From: Styela clava
Lineage: Eukaryota > Chordata > Ascidiacea > Stolidobranchia > Styelidae
DNA: 64,000 nucleotides
Direction: 5' to 3'
Assembly (NCBI RefSeq): GCF_964204865.1
Contig: NC_135257.1
Span: 9,880,151 to 9,944,150, forward strand
Each line of letters starts with the position of its first letter. Positions within the stretch are counted from its first letter, which is position 1. Of the stretch, positions 1-29,083 are shown in pieces. The notes under the pieces were generated by a model. The model saw nothing but the letters and a program-made list of their open reading frames with translations, ran no database searches and was not told where the DNA came from. The translations under genes and the position numbers were made by a program.

Positions 1-15957
<15,957 letters not shown>

Positions 15958-17245
15958 GGCGTAAAAATGTAGTAGCTTTCCCGTTCCCAAGGCAGAAACG
16001 AGGTTGCTTATGACGTATTGACCATTTTCGTTACAGAGTAAGTCGGTTGAATTCTCAATAATTTGAATGTATTAAATAAAAATATTCTGTAAACAATTAC
16101 GATGAATCTCGTTTACTGACGGCGATTTTATGTAACGATTCTTGCTTGCTCATACAAAACAATTCACCGTTCCGCATTTGTTTTCAATTTGTTAAAATGT
16201 GACAAAATGTAAATGTTTTTAATTTTGATACCTCAGATAGAAAAATGTTTGTATAAACACTGAAATATAAATTTTAACCAATACTCATACGAAACTCTTT
16301 GAATTGAACCCGTTCAACTTAGTTTCAGACATTTTGAAGATTATAATTCGAAATTTTCGCTTGTGAACGTCAAATAAAATATGTCCGACAATAAATCGAA
16401 TTGAATGCAATATTTTTATTGCAAAAAAATAGCTTAATAACAAGTTTCGCCTCAGGATAAAAATTCCCAATCTAAACCATAAGGTGACATGATTCAGCGT
16501 TGGTTATATCGTATTCTCCGATAATCTGATAGTCGTTGCTAAACGACATGTCAGTTGCCACGTTCGTCTGAAGCGTTGTTTTGCAGATGATGAATTCATT
16601 AGTAGCCGTAGGCAGATATGGTCACGATAAAGCGACTGAAAATGATTTATGTTTTGAACTATTAATCCAAAGATTCAAGCTGTTTTCAACAGTTCAAGAT
16701 GTTGGACACAAACATGTTGTTACTCCTTTTTTTTTCATGGCAATGCCAATTTTACAATGTATGCAATGCGTTAAAAGGTCTTCGCAGTTTTCACACTTAT
16801 GAAGTGAAAGTCCACAAGGATAAATTATTTGTGCACGCGAAAGACAACTCTCTTATTTGATCTGAATGCAAAACAGATAGCATTTGCGTTGCTCTCCGGC
16901 TCATTATTTTTGGCCGACCTAATATAGTAACATTTTATATACTAGAATCCTGCTCGAACAATTTACTATTTACTTGGAATCTCACAGAAAATCCGATAGT
17001 GTTAGTAACATGATATGAACGCACAGACAAAAATACACACATACAACCAACTCGTCTACATATACTGTAAATGTCGCATCGATAATTCCATATACAGCCA
17101 AAAATATACAAGTACAACCAACTCATGCAACTCGTGCATAAATATCCAATTTATCGATTTGATATTGCATGTATTGAAATGTGACTTATCACAAATGCAG
17201 TGCACGAGCGACTAACAAATCGAATTAATGCAAGACCGTGAAAGG
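15958..17245. other. C3 upstream region, no gene recognised
   Basis: This is the 5' flank of the C3-like gene on the minus strand and presumably holds its promoter. I see no convincing TATA box or factor site that I could defend. The short ORFs at 16,581 and 17,015 have no recognisable domain and no coding-like composition. Confidence 0.5.
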
Positions 17246-17719
17246 CAGTGGCGTAGCATCCACCCCCGCGGTCGCGGGAGGGCCCACAGCGCAAAGGGGC
17301 CCAAGCGGTTAGAATTTAGAAATTTAAGCCGCAAAACCAAAAGCTGCATTGCAAAACCAATAATGCACATCTTATAACGTTGATGTTAGTTCTGCTCAAA
17401 TCGTCTTAAATCCTAACAATGCCAGGGGGCCGTCGATTTTCGGCGTCTTGTGGTATGATCGCACCGGCAAAATTACGAAGGCTGTCAGAATGATGTTGAA
17501 AGCAAAACCTCTCAGTGGCGCACAGAAACGCAGAAAAGGAAGCACGTATGGAAAAAATTAGAGTAACCAAGATAAACGGCAAATTTCAGGTTACCATTGC
17601 CTTTTAATAGCGACATGTTGTGCTTTTTGACGAAAAAAAGAAGTTGTTTTAGCTTATTTAGGGTCATTTCCACGAAATATTTTTGCAGGGGGGCCCAAGA
17701 GAGTCTTGCTGCGCCACTG
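17246..17719. mobile_element. hAT-like MITE with perfect 8-bp target duplication
   Basis: It starts CAGTGGCGTAGC and ends GCTGCGCCACTG. The 8-bp direct repeat GTGAAAGG lies immediately outside both ends (17,238-17,245 and 17,720-17,727). The subterminal regions carry GGGAGGGCCCACAG and GGGGGGCCCAAGA. At 474 bp it has no transposase, so it is mobilised in trans if at all. Confidence 0.93.
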
Positions 17720-17924
17720 GTGAAAGGGCTATAGTTACAGAAGGTGGCTTAGCGTCGGCGTATGGCCGGCCATACGGTAGGAACTGCGGCAACGTATAAT
17801 GAATATTTCGGTTATTTCCGGAATTAAAACGTTGTCTCGGTGTGCTTTATGAACTATTAATAAGTGACACGGAATGCAGCGGCGAGTTGGTAACGTGGCC
17901 TCAATTTTGTACTGCCCAGACGCT

Positions 17925-18190
17925 CAAGTCGCAACTTGAACCATTAGTCCGGCAGAATCGGGCCTTAACATTGTTTTGGGACATAAAGTTTTTTTTATTG
18001 TTTAGATATAATGTATATGACATATATAATGATACCCAGGTGGGTGTGGAGTATATAATGTTGAGCAATTTTTTTTAAGTGGATTTAAAGTATTCGGCCC
18101 AGGATGACGCACATCCTGAACCCTAACTTGGTAAACATACAATGTTCAGGTTGTGCGCCATCTTGGTACGAATACTTCAGGAGCGCCTTT
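17925..18190 (+). repeat. Hairpin-bearing repeat, copy 1
   Basis: It shares GTCCGGCAGAATCGGGCC-type sequence, GGACATAAAGTTTTTTTTAT and a terminal hairpin with the inverted copy at 20,495-20,800. The hairpin (18,089-18,188) pairs sequence near CATCCTGAAC with GTTCAGGTTGTGCGCCATC. The ORF at 17,842-18,078 is an accidental reading of this repeat. Confidence 0.7.
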
Positions 18191-20494
18191 TTGTTAAAAA
18201 CAATTATTTCATAACTACATGGTTTAGTTTTGCATACATGGCAACATTGAATCTCCTTACAATGTCAGAAATTTAATTTTAGTAGAATAAATGGTGGTTT
18301 ATTTCACTAATACAAGCCAAGATCCATCGACATCATCTAGCCACTTTCTATTGCGCTCTTCAAACTACATTTGCGTTGCCGCGCGCATTTCGTTTTCCTA
18401 GTTTAAGCTTAGGGACTTGGGAAATATTTTATTAGTTGAATTGGATTGGAATATTTGACCTCGTCTTTCACTCCGAACAAGGCCATGTAAAACCATCCAC
18501 TGGTATCTAAAGATGTGTAACGAGTTTTCTTTTGGAAGAACCGCAACCTTTCAGTGCTGCATTGACTTTGGCAAAATTAATATATCCTTGTGGAGATAGA
18601 AGGTATGCGTATGCGAAACCGAGATGTGCACCTGTTATGCCAACACAGTTGAGTCAAAGTTTTGAATACTAGTACATCACAAACATCTTCCTGCGTGCTT
18701 CGGTTGTACGTAGTAACGCGCACATTTTTGCGCACATGTATCAAATTCCACTTGATTATTGAGCTATAGGTTTTTGACGAGCTTTTGTGTATGATTTCAT
18801 TCCATAGAATTTGTATGCTGTTCTAAAGAATACTAGTTTCAGCTTTTTCATTCATTCAAACCTCGTGTTAAAAGTAAGTTTTGTAATATTGCGTGTTGGT
18901 TTCCAATATTCTTAAATCGGTGATGCCAGTAAATCTTAAATACAAAAAGATCAGTAACATCTGCAATAAAAACAGCAGTACCCTCTCAAATGACAGTTGG
19001 GGGATGGATACTCTTAGTATCTGCTCCATCGCGTGCCTCTTACAGTCTTACCAGTTTACATGCGTGTCAATTGGTATCTAAGCTCAGCCAGAGACAAAAA
19101 GTTTCGGACTGCAGTTGGCGTGACGAAATGTTTTTAAATATATATTCTACAATAAGATTATTTGATTGTATACTACTGAAAGTTCCACCTTATATGTCTT
19201 TTCCCATTGCACTATTCCTTTACTGATATTCGATAATATGAAGCTCACTGACATAGTTCTTAAAGTGTGTAGATGGGTATAATCTTTTCCACGCTGTTCA
19301 GGTGGGAATGCGCGAATATATATAAGAATTGCTAATATTGGTTTGCAATGCGATGAAATACCATCTTGGCATTTCTGCCTCTCGCAATTGCTGCGTGTAC
19401 TTATCGGGGAAGTTCTGTGGCGTGGTTATCAAATGAAAGTATGGGAGTATTTTTTTTACTTCTCTACTACTATCAAACCTTGACATTTTGTGAAAACTTT
19501 TTTCCATGCAACCTTTTTATAAAACATCCCCAACAACCACAATTAATTCTGTTATTAAACTTCCGAAACAAACACATCATCAACAGATGCATATATCACC
19601 AAGTAGATATTGCTGAATTGATCTTTATTTTACCATTTTTCATGTAATTCTTTTTGGTAAACCTATTATCTATCGTAAATACAGCACATTTGACAATGTT
19701 GTAGTGTGCCACTGCTTTTTTTGGCCTCACATATTTGATATTTGTAGTTAGAGCTCTTAGGGCTCTGTCAAACAAAGTTACATACAAAATATTAGTTGTA
19801 AATTGCAAAACATGATCATGTTGTTGGAATAACTTGGCATTCTACCACCCGTATATCATTCATTGTTGAGAATATTAATAAAATCATAAAATTTAAAAAT
19901 CCGTTCTTGTGAAATTTTTGTTGCTGCTAAATTCCAGGGACAGCATGACAACAGGCAAGAGAAGCACGGTCGCCTCTTTTAGTTTATGACAGGGTTTCTT
20001 AAAAGGGGACCCCGTCCTCCTTGGAGGCCGCTGATCGGTTATCTGGGAGCACGAACAAACAGATGGAAATGCGAATATACAATTACAATGTATTTTTATA
20101 GAAGAGAAGAAGCAAAAGTGTTGAGAGTCTTTGGTAGTTTGAAAAGCATTGGCATGAAACATAAGAATGAACTACATTCTTTCCCAGGGATATACTATGA
20201 AATGTAGCAATTTTCTCATGCTTGTTCTCGTGATATCATTATCTTTCACTGTGTCGTCGTGATCATCCCGCTGCCTAACAATTCTCGCCAACAAATAATT
20301 GACTGTTCTCCACTGGGTGTATATCCACTTGAACCACTGGCATTAGCAGGCTTGTATTGTTAATTGCAACAAAAACGGGTATTTTGAAATAGTACTCTTT
20401 ATTTTACGCGCATGTTTCGACAGTATTTCCATATACTTAATATGGGTCGCGACCCAAACTGGGCTCAACAAATACCTAAAAGTGATTGATTTTT
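18191..20494. other. No gene recognised
   Basis: AT-rich sequence with only short ORFs (for example 18,893, 19,366 and 19,986), none showing a known domain, good splice context or conserved motifs. At 19,985 the start CAGGGTTTCTTAAAAGGGGA resembles a decayed hAT end, but I found no matching opposite end. Confidence 0.5.
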
Positions 20495-20800
20495 TTTCCT
20501 AGTAGATTTGGTGCTTGCGTAGTTTGTGCACCAAGATTGCGCACAACCTGAACATAGTATTGTAACAGGTTATGGTTCAGGTTGTGCGTCATTATGATGC
20601 ACAGGTTTGACGAAAAACACTAATACAAATATCGAGCCGTAAAAAAAATTGCTCAAGGCTGCAAACTCCACACCCATGTAGAAATGATGGGCAATGACCC
20701 CAAGATGAATAATCACAAATAAAAAAAACTTTATGTCTGAAATCAAACTTGGGCCAAAAAGGTCCCCTTATCTGCCGGACTACATGTGCAAAGTTGGTTT
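20495..20800 (-). repeat. Hairpin-bearing repeat, copy 2 (inverted)
   Basis: This is the reverse-orientation partner of 17,925-18,190. It has the hairpin first (TGCGCACAACCTGAAC, a loop, then GTTCAGGTTGTGCGTCA), then TTGCTCAAGGC, CTCCACACCC, AAAAAACTTTATGTC and TGCCGGACTA. The two copies are about 2.3 kb apart and could themselves fold together. Confidence 0.7.
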
Positions 20801-23092
20801 ATATAACAGTGTGACTTGCTAGCATTAAACTTTGAGTGAATATTACGTTCATTACATAAAACGCCATTGGTTGATCCCATTACTGTCAGAGATCCCTGTT
20901 CATTAGTATTTATGTTTTACATTATTTTATTGTTTCAATCTTTATGAAACTACGCGATGAGAAACTTGGATTAAATGCCCAAAACAGAGGTTAAACACCC
21001 TACTCGCAAATGTGAGATGGAGACAAGTTCTGGAATGAGTTCCCAGTAGTACGTCATCAAAGGCCATTACCGAACTGCGGTCGATTCCGTTGGAGGAGTT
21101 TTTAAAAATTCATAAGTAGGAAACTAAGTTGACTTTATGTAAATAGCAAGCGTCAAAAATTCTGTGAAAATATATAGACTCAAATTCATTAAAAAAAAAT
21201 TTCCGTGATTCCAGCTTTCGATCTCTAATGTTTTTGTGCCTTTCTACATGCACAACTCATAAATACAACGAAAAACATATTTATGCCAACAATTCATCTG
21301 CCGAGGATGCCATCGTGGCACAACAACGGTTATTTCGATACACTTAAATAATTTAGTTTCAATGATCATGGTGGTTCCATGTTTGTAGAAAATTCTCTGC
21401 AATTCGGAGAAGTGTTTTGTGCATTATGCCACCTTAGAGATGGACATCTACTTTATACCCCATCAATTGAAGACAGATGCATTTTCTTCAAAACCTTCGC
21501 TGTGCCCCTGGTTTTAAGTCTTCAAAATGTTGGAGTTCGACGGAAGCTCACGGAACGCAGTAGGCCGTAGGGGTTCGACGGGCTTGCAAAGGTTAAAAAC
21601 AACTGGACCTATCAGTGAGAGATATTAAAGGTGACGTAACAGTCAAAATTGTAGTTATTTGGACACTTTTTTCCGCTCAGACAGATTCTTTTCTGGAGTT
21701 GCCAAAATTGGCTCGCTCATGTGCCTATGCTAGCTATGTGCCAGGTATTTTTATGTTTCTAATCAAATGAGAAAGCAATGCTCAAAATATATGGACAGGA
21801 AGGCCAAAACGAAGTAGTGAAATTTTTTGTTTGTACCGGTTACGGTAGTCTACTCCCGACTTCGCTGACCATGAGATCGCTGAAATGCGATCGCGTAACT
21901 GCCACAAAGTACACAATTTTCAATTTTGAAGACGTCATCACACAAAAATTTAAAGTGAAAAACGAATTCCACAGAGCACACATAACTTTATGAAATAAAT
22001 AAAGAACAATAATTTTCCAAAACGATCCATATGATATCCCATTGTGGGTGTGAAACAGTTTTCAGTCTGTAAGCGCCAACTCCTGGCAACACTTTCAACA
22101 CTGCCCAGTTAAGATGCCCATCGTCTCAAAGCGGTAGACCTAGAAACCTATCAATTTTCATACCGCCAGTCGGAAACAGATAAACAGATATTTCTGCTTA
22201 CAATCAGAACAACAGTAATACCTGCACGCACAGTTGTGGCCTTGTTGGGTACAAGTCTATTACCACGAAGATTATATTTAGGAAATTTTCATGCCGGACC
22301 TCTACCCATTTTGCATGCTAATTTGTCTTAATCCGGTAAAGGCGTTCCGACTTTGGCGGAATAGAAAGATGCGATACTTCCTACTAGCCTAGCAGTAGAT
22401 GAACAAACACCATGACATGATAATTAACAAGAGAGCTGTGCTCAAATATATGGACACGAATTTGGATGACGCAATAGCTAAAAATAAAAGTAATAGCCCT
22501 CTAGCCAAAAATGAAATCTTTAATCACTGAAAATTTCAAAACAATTGGTCCAGTAATCAAAGAGAAAAGCGACTTTCTAAAAACGTGTCAAAGAACAACA
22601 AGAACAACAACAACATAATATTGAAATGATCGTTATGTCCACTGACGTGTCCAATTATGGGCAATTGTGTGCTATTACCGAAAACTCCCTTTTGGTGAAA
22701 ATTGGACTTGGCAAAACGCTTGTATGGTGACGACTAGCCTACTAAATCTAGGGGCTTCTTTGCCCGAAGGTACTATTGCAGAGAATTTGTGATCGAGTTA
22801 CTCATTGTATATATATATCTAAATGCTAGAAAATTTTTGCGCAATTTTTGTTGCGGAGTATTTTTGCAATTTTGCGTGTGCAGAATCGTAATTTTGTTTC
22901 AAAACAAACATCCCCTATTAAAAATGGCAGCGAACTCTAGCCTGGTCTATCAAGTGTTTTAGGCTACGTAATTGAATTATTGCAATTGAAACTTTTGACC
23001 GCTATCAAAATTAGAAAATAAATTATGTGGTATTTTGAAAAATTTTAAGGGAAATATAAAACAGGTAGGAAAAACTGGCTGTTGCTCTAAAC
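20801..23092. repeat. Gene-free block with repeat copies at 21,770-22,010 and 22,427-22,665
   Basis: 21,770-22,010 matches the inverted repeat at 1,600-1,890. 22,427-22,665 is the second, uninterrupted copy of R1 (see 14,836-15,560), carrying ACAAGAGAGCTGTGCTCAAA and then ACTGAAAATTTCAAAACAAT. Both copies start with a related phrase near CTCAAATATATGGACA, so the two families may be parts of one larger element. No gene is recognised between them. Confidence 0.55.
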
Positions 23093-23399
23093 CAGGGGTC
23101 GGCAACCTACAGCCCGCGGGCCGGATCTGGCCCGCGAAGCAATATAATCCGGCCCGCGACGCTTCACTGATTTATAGTAACAAATTATAGCTGTTTTGTC
23201 CATTATATTCTTTACGCAAAAGAATTTACGTGTAGACCAGTCTTTGCGCGCTGCTTAAAATTTAACCTCTGATCTGTGTGATAAAATGTGATTCATCGGT
23301 CATCCATTCGATTTTTAACTTTCTAAAATATGTGCGTCCCGCCAATGACTTGCAAGCTTTAATTTTGGCCCGCGAGCAACAAAAGGTTGCCGACCCCTG
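23093..23399. mobile_element. hAT MITE
   Basis: It begins CAGGGGTCGGCAACC and ends GGTTGCCGACCCCTG, a perfect 15-bp inverted repeat. The GC-rich subterminal blocks (CCCGCGGGCCGG and TTGGCCCGCGAG) are characteristic of this hAT group. The flanking octamers CTCTAAAC and CTCTAAAG match at seven of eight positions. At 307 bp it is non-coding. Confidence 0.93.
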
Positions 23400-24810
23400 C
23401 TCTAAAGAGAACTTTCACAAATAGTTCGGAGTTTTTCTAAATTGATATTTTGGTTGAAGGTATTTCTAACAAACATTAGTCAAATCAGAATGCCAAACGT
23501 TAAGAAAAAGATAAATTAGGAAGTTGTAAAATGGACGAACCATGGAAGGCATTGAAGTTCTGCAATATTTAGGTAGTTTCATGTCCCCATTTTATTGCAA
23601 CAAATGCAGTTTATCTCAGTTAATGCGAACTTCAAGCATGGGTGGGTGAGAGATATGCCGCCCTCGCATATTATAGTCGGTTATGTATAAAACCTAAACT
23701 TCGCGATAACGGATAAAATTTTGCCACCGCTCCAGGTTTTCCTCTGTTTTGCTAAGAGAAAAGTTGAAATTTTGATTTCAAATATGGATTTCGCACTCGA
23801 CTGGGTTTTAACTTTCTATTTATGTTCAAAGTGCAAAAAGCATGGCTTTCTGAGAGCGTCAAATTTTTTTCGCTGATGTTTTTGTTCTGTTTTCAGATTT
23901 TTAAGTATAAACAACAATCAATCACATGGCTCCCGTATTCACATCTTTCAACTTGATTGCAGTCACCATTTGATAAAATGCAATACAAGCACCAACTCTT
24001 TTTCTGCAGTTATTGACAGTTCTGCCATAATGACAGTTCTGCCATAAACAGTTAACCGGTTAATCGCTTTCAGGTGAGTAACAGTTATAATAAATTTTTG
24101 TCTAGTGATCTTCGATTTACGGGATCATTATTAAAACTTCAACTAGAAAATGCAGCAAAACACTTCCAAACTGTGATTGCTAGTAATAAAGATGTAGCAT
24201 TACTATAGAGTATCAGTTACTGACCAGAATAGGGTGTCCATGATACAATAAAAATTGAATGGCAGTAATTTAGGAAAACCCCTTAAATGGAATTCGACAA
24301 ATAAGGATTGTATCTTAATTTTACTTGTCGATGTTGATTCACGTTGCGCCGTTGACACCAATAGCGGTTGAGCGTAAAATTTCCCTGCTCAGCGTGTTTT
24401 CATCAAAATTCTCACCAATAATACCATAAAACGTTGTCTCGAAATGGCTATAATGTAAATGGAGCGCAGCAGACAAGCGTTTTAAAAACATTGCAGTGCA
24501 AAGAAATTCGGAGTAATTAATCAATGTTAACTTTTGTTAAAAATAGAAAACATCGGTATTATCCGTTCAGATCGTTGATAAAACTTATTTACATTGGTAA
24601 TTTTGAAAATGTCAAATGCAAAGGTACTTTCTGGCGTGAGGATGTTATTTTACCAATTAGTGAACATTAGGAATGATTATAGCGTGTATAACTCATATGC
24701 ACATCATGTTTCATCTGCCCATGAAGCATTCTGTTTTCACGTATGCTTGAGTTTTGTTTTCACAAGATTTTTTGCGGCACTGCTTAAAAATAGGCGGAAT
24801 AGTTGAAGCA
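23400..24810. other. No gene recognised
   Basis: The only sizeable ORF is a 61-codon minus-strand reading at 24,339-24,524, which lacks a recognisable domain. A short direct repeat TGACAGTTCTGCCATAA occurs twice at about 24,013-24,050. Otherwise AT-rich spacer. Confidence 0.5.
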
Positions 24811-25640
24811 TATCGTCACGCTAATAACCGAATTGCGTAAGTCATTTTTGGCGATTTTGAGTTTTTTTTATAAAATAGGTATTTATGTAATGCTGCGCAC
24901 CTGTCTGTTAACTAAGATTTTATTTTAAGAATTCCGAAACCCATAAAAATGGAGATTTAGTATGGCATGCACATTTGTGCAATTGTTTCGTCATAATGAA
25001 GTATCGTGGTTACAGCAGGACTATTGTGACGTCACAAAGGTAAAATAACCTCTGCGAAGTATTTTCGAGTTTTTGCATCTCGGATTCTAGCTTAGCGCGC
25101 TTTTATTTGAATTTATACTACAGTATAGGAAGACGTGCATTTGTGATCATCACTGTCCGAGTCCAATTCACCTTGATTGGCTTTTATATTGGGTGCATTG
25201 CTGTTTTATTCTTTATATTTAATCTTAGTCTTATTTCGGTGGGTGTGCAGAACGTGTTATATTGAAGATATATATATTTTTAAACCTAAAAAATAATGTA
25301 ATTGAAACTGATTAGCTATTTTGGGGATTAGACATTGTAGATACTGAGAATTACATTCGTTTTTGTAATGTTTAGTTTTCAGGACTGGTGCATATAGTAA
25401 AGTTGCAAAATTGCGTATGTCCCCAAGTCATAGACACATTTCTGCCTAAGTCACAGTGCGCCATTATGACGTCACTTAACTGCTTCATACAAATTAACTT
25501 AAATCCGGCTACGATCAAAAAATCTAACCATGGCAGATTATTGACTCTTAATGGCATAACAATATCATTAGGAAGTTTCTTACGTTTTTCTCAAAACTGC
25601 TAAAAATGACTTACGCAATTCGGTTATTAGCGTGACGATA
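24811..25640. mobile_element. 830-bp MITE with long terminal inverted repeats
   Basis: The left end reads TATCGTCACGCTAATAACCG followed by AATTGCGTAAGTCATTTTT. The right end is its reverse complement, giving inverted repeats of about 40 bp. Internal TGACGTCA palindromes occur near both sides (about 25,027 and 25,468). The flanks allow a TA or ATAT target duplication. No transposase is visible. Superfamily unknown; a TA target would fit Tc1/mariner. Confidence 0.8.
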
Positions 25641-25825
25641 TTTATTTATCGTTGATTTGCTTTAAACAAAATGCTCAATATATATATCTCAATAATCGTA
25701 TGATAAAAAGATTGCAATTAGGGGCTCGACGAGATTGAAGGCAGTATGAAAAGTGTTATTTATGCTTTTGTAAAGAGACATACATTAAGGTCAATTATAA
25801 ACTCAGAATACATAACTCTGATAAA

Positions 25826-27648
25826 ATGGAAATGGAAGATTCGTTACATTTTGAAGTTCCTTTCACACTGTTATTTAGACAATGGAAAGTAGATAATACA
25901 AAAGGTAAAGTTTTTTTTAATTTTTGTTGAATTTTAATTGTGAATTGACATTGATAATGTTCACAAAATAAATTATTGTAAAATAGTCTACTTTTTATAC
26001 ATTCTATCTACGCAAAGGTACAGTAATTTTTTTCAGATGCAATACTTTCTTGCCTCCTGCTGATGATTATATCGTTGTTGTACGAATGCTTAAAATACGG
26101 CCGATTCCACCTCAACACCGTCTTAGGAAAAGCAATCAACCATACGGAAGGGCGGGCAACATCCAAAGTGATTAGAAAGGTGATTCATATTTTGATTGAT
26201 TGATAGTTCAGCATTTCTATTCACTGAACTCAAACTGTACGTTATGGTATCATAATAAATCAAAATAGCACCAGTACATTCAAAACTCTAAACAGATTTT
26301 ACCTATTGCTTTTGTTTTTATTAAAATAAATCAGTGCATACAAAAACAAACACGTAAGCTAATGACTATTGGTGTATAAAAAGTATAGTGTCGATGACCA
26401 ATATGATAGAATGAAGTGTGATAGGAAACAATTGCCACGTATTTTGTTTGAGACTACCTATGTGGTTCAGTGTTTTATGGCCTACATAACCAGCCACATT
26501 TATGAAAATTTCCAATAATCATGAGCGAACCATTCACTATTTACGATTGTTAGTGCAGTTGCGGGTGAGGAGACAGAGTTTAAAAATTGTGATCGTAGCT
26601 TCATTCTTTCAAAAACATAAATGTTTAGTTTTCGTATTTCTAATATCTGCAGTTAATACACGGTCTAATATTGTTAGATTTGGGGAATTTGATCTTATTT
26701 AAAACTTACTTAATTGTTTATGAAATGCCATAAAAGCATAATACAATAGATATGCAGAAAAAAGTATATATATTTGTATGTTTCAACAGCACATCACATT
26801 TGTAATAAACTCACCTATTTAGGGCTCAATATTAGAGAATTGTGTGCTACCTTATTCATGATCGGAAATGGTGTTTATGCGGATTAAATTTTGCAGGTTT
26901 TATGAAAACATCTCAAATTTTCATAAAATAATATTCATAATAAAATCTAAAATTTCAGGTTTCCACTTCCCCTTCATGCCAATGCGTACCGATAAATAGT
27001 ACCAAACAACCGATTCGTACTCCCAAAGTAAAAAGATCGAAGTGTTCATCGATTAGAAGGTAAAAGTCAGTGAATATTGATAACGATACATACTTAAACT
27101 GCATTTTAAGACGAGGATATATGTTTTCCAATATTATTCCAATAAGTTACTTGTTGAAAATTTTTATATTAATTTTCTAATCTATATCTTTTCTTGCGCT
27201 ATATTTGTCTGTAAATAGAATCTATAGTTGAGTGAATGAAATGCGTAATTGGAACACAATTATGAATGGAAGTAGTAGCCTATCACGTGTTTCACCTATA
27301 ACAAAAAAGCGCTCCTTATATTTCTCTCTATATAAAAACTACATGGTTATTCTCGTGGTCTTCTTTTTACATCACATTGACTGTCAATTTCATTCGTTAT
27401 AATCCGTTACCTTTCATTTGAACAGATTTTTGAAGTCTTCAGTCCTAATATTGCACTTGACTTGCTGCCTCATGTACGGGCTAGAAATGTTCATATCACT
27501 GTCTCTTATGTTGTCGGCAATGTCATTTCACATTGGTGTAATAGTCAGCATAGTTGTTGGAGCAGTGTCGGCAAAAATTATTCTGATGTGGCCAAGGGGT
27601 ACAAGACCAGTCAGCGATAATGTGTTAAATGATACTCAATGTCATTAG
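25826..27648 (+). CDS. SLC31/CTR-family copper transporter
   Basis: Four exons: 25,826-25,904, 26,037-26,179, 26,959-27,059 and 27,426-27,648, phases 1, 0 and 2, all GT/AG, giving 181 codons. The N-terminus is short (MEMEDSLHFEVPFTLLFRQW) with no methionine-rich copper motifs. TM1 is AILSCLLLMIISLLYECLKY, matching the LLxxxYEGLK motif of human CTR1 and CTR2. A basic loop (KVKRSKCSSIRR) follows. TM2 contains SLMLSAMSF, the MxxxM selectivity motif. TM3 is IGVIVSIVVGAVSAKIILMW. The protein ends in QCH, like the HCH tail of CTR1. CTR proteins form trimers that pass Cu(I). The lack of an N-terminal Met cluster makes it more CTR2-like (SLC31A2), which acts mainly on endolysosomal membranes; the paralogue call is inference. 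Confidence 0.9.
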
Positions 27649-29083
27649 AAGCGACGATGAAACGACGCTTGACATGACTCAGTTTTGCACGAACAATAGA
27701 AGAATGATCAATCAACGTGAAGTTAAAGCGTTCTCTACCAGACGCTATTTACTCGCCATAGTTTATAGCTGTTTCTATATTTCATGTTGTTCCATAATGA
27801 TTGCTTATAGTACACATATAAAAAAATGTCTTTCCATTGCAGCATTTGACATGATTCCAATTATCGGGTGTCCGGTTTCAACAAATGATGAACGTGCTCA
27901 CTTATCAATTAGAGTCAAATTTGCATTTTCCAACTGTTTTTGTATGCCTCAATATCGTATTTCGGAAACGAATACCCGCATTTAAACCTGAAGCATATTA
28001 CATATGGATAGAGATAGTGTCAAGACTGGTCTTACTCATTGGTCATTAATCCTTAACTTAAATGTGGCTTAAATATGTCAGTAATTCTACTAAGCTGCAT
28101 TTAATCTTTTGTCATGCTGGTGATACATTTTTACCAAATTTTTCGAGCCCATCATCCTCTGATATGGAGTATTTATTGTGTTGATGAGTTCTCAACAAAA
28201 CATGCCCTTCCCCAATAGTTTTCTGTGATTACATCGATTTTGTTGAAGTATTATTTGACAGACCAACTTTTCTAATAATCATTTTCAATGTGAACCTTAA
28301 TCACATCAGCAAATAGGGTGGGAGTTGACCTCGATCACATCATGGTCGTATCGCGCCCTCCCGTCAATACCAAAGCAATTTTATTTGTGTTACTGTTACG
28401 TATTTATTTTTCGTATTGATGACTGTTTGTATGACAAAATAATATATACGGTATCTCTCTCTAAAGAAACCATCCATAACAGGAATCACGATTGTTACAA
28501 TTTTGCTATAGGGTCATCTGGTAAGATAAATCGAATATCGCTCAATCGTGCTTAGGGACAAGAATATGAAAAACGCAAGTTAATTTGACAACAGTTTTTG
28601 TCTTATCTTAAAGCGATGATGTTGCAAAAATAATGCGTTTCTATTGACCTATTGATACATGCGCGTGGTGCGCCTAATAAGGTAGTCATTTACGTCAGAT
28701 CAATGATACGAATATATATATAAATTGTTTTACTTATGATAACCATTACGGTATTGATAAAAATCCAGCGTCAAATGAGGCAATGACGTGTGAAAAATTG
28801 TATTCATTACATCTTCGGTAGAAACCAAGACAAAGCGCTATGGATCATTATATACATAAAAAATATTTAGGTCACACTTTATGATAATATATATTACTGG
28901 CCCGTATTCTAACGTGTAAGATTTCATTTTAAATTATTATATATTTTGAATCAAATACCATGCGTTAAGTGTGTAGATGACTTCTAAACATTCTTAAAAT
29001 TGTTCGATTCGTTTTTTTAAATGAAAATGAACACGTTCAAAATTTTGAAACTTGTTTTGGATTCGTTCCAACGCATACTGCAG
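27649..29083. other. Downstream of the copper transporter, no gene recognised
   Basis: ORFs at 27,629-27,985 and 28,325-28,555 show no domain or good splice context; the first overlaps the transporter's stop codon in another frame. The region is AT-rich, with no repeat structure that I could delimit. Confidence 0.45.

Noticed and set aside
15958..15995. NF-kB-like site upstream of the C3 start (GGGAACGGGAAAGC on the minus strand)
   Set aside because: It does not fit the GGGRNNYYCC consensus; I could not defend it as a regulatory site.
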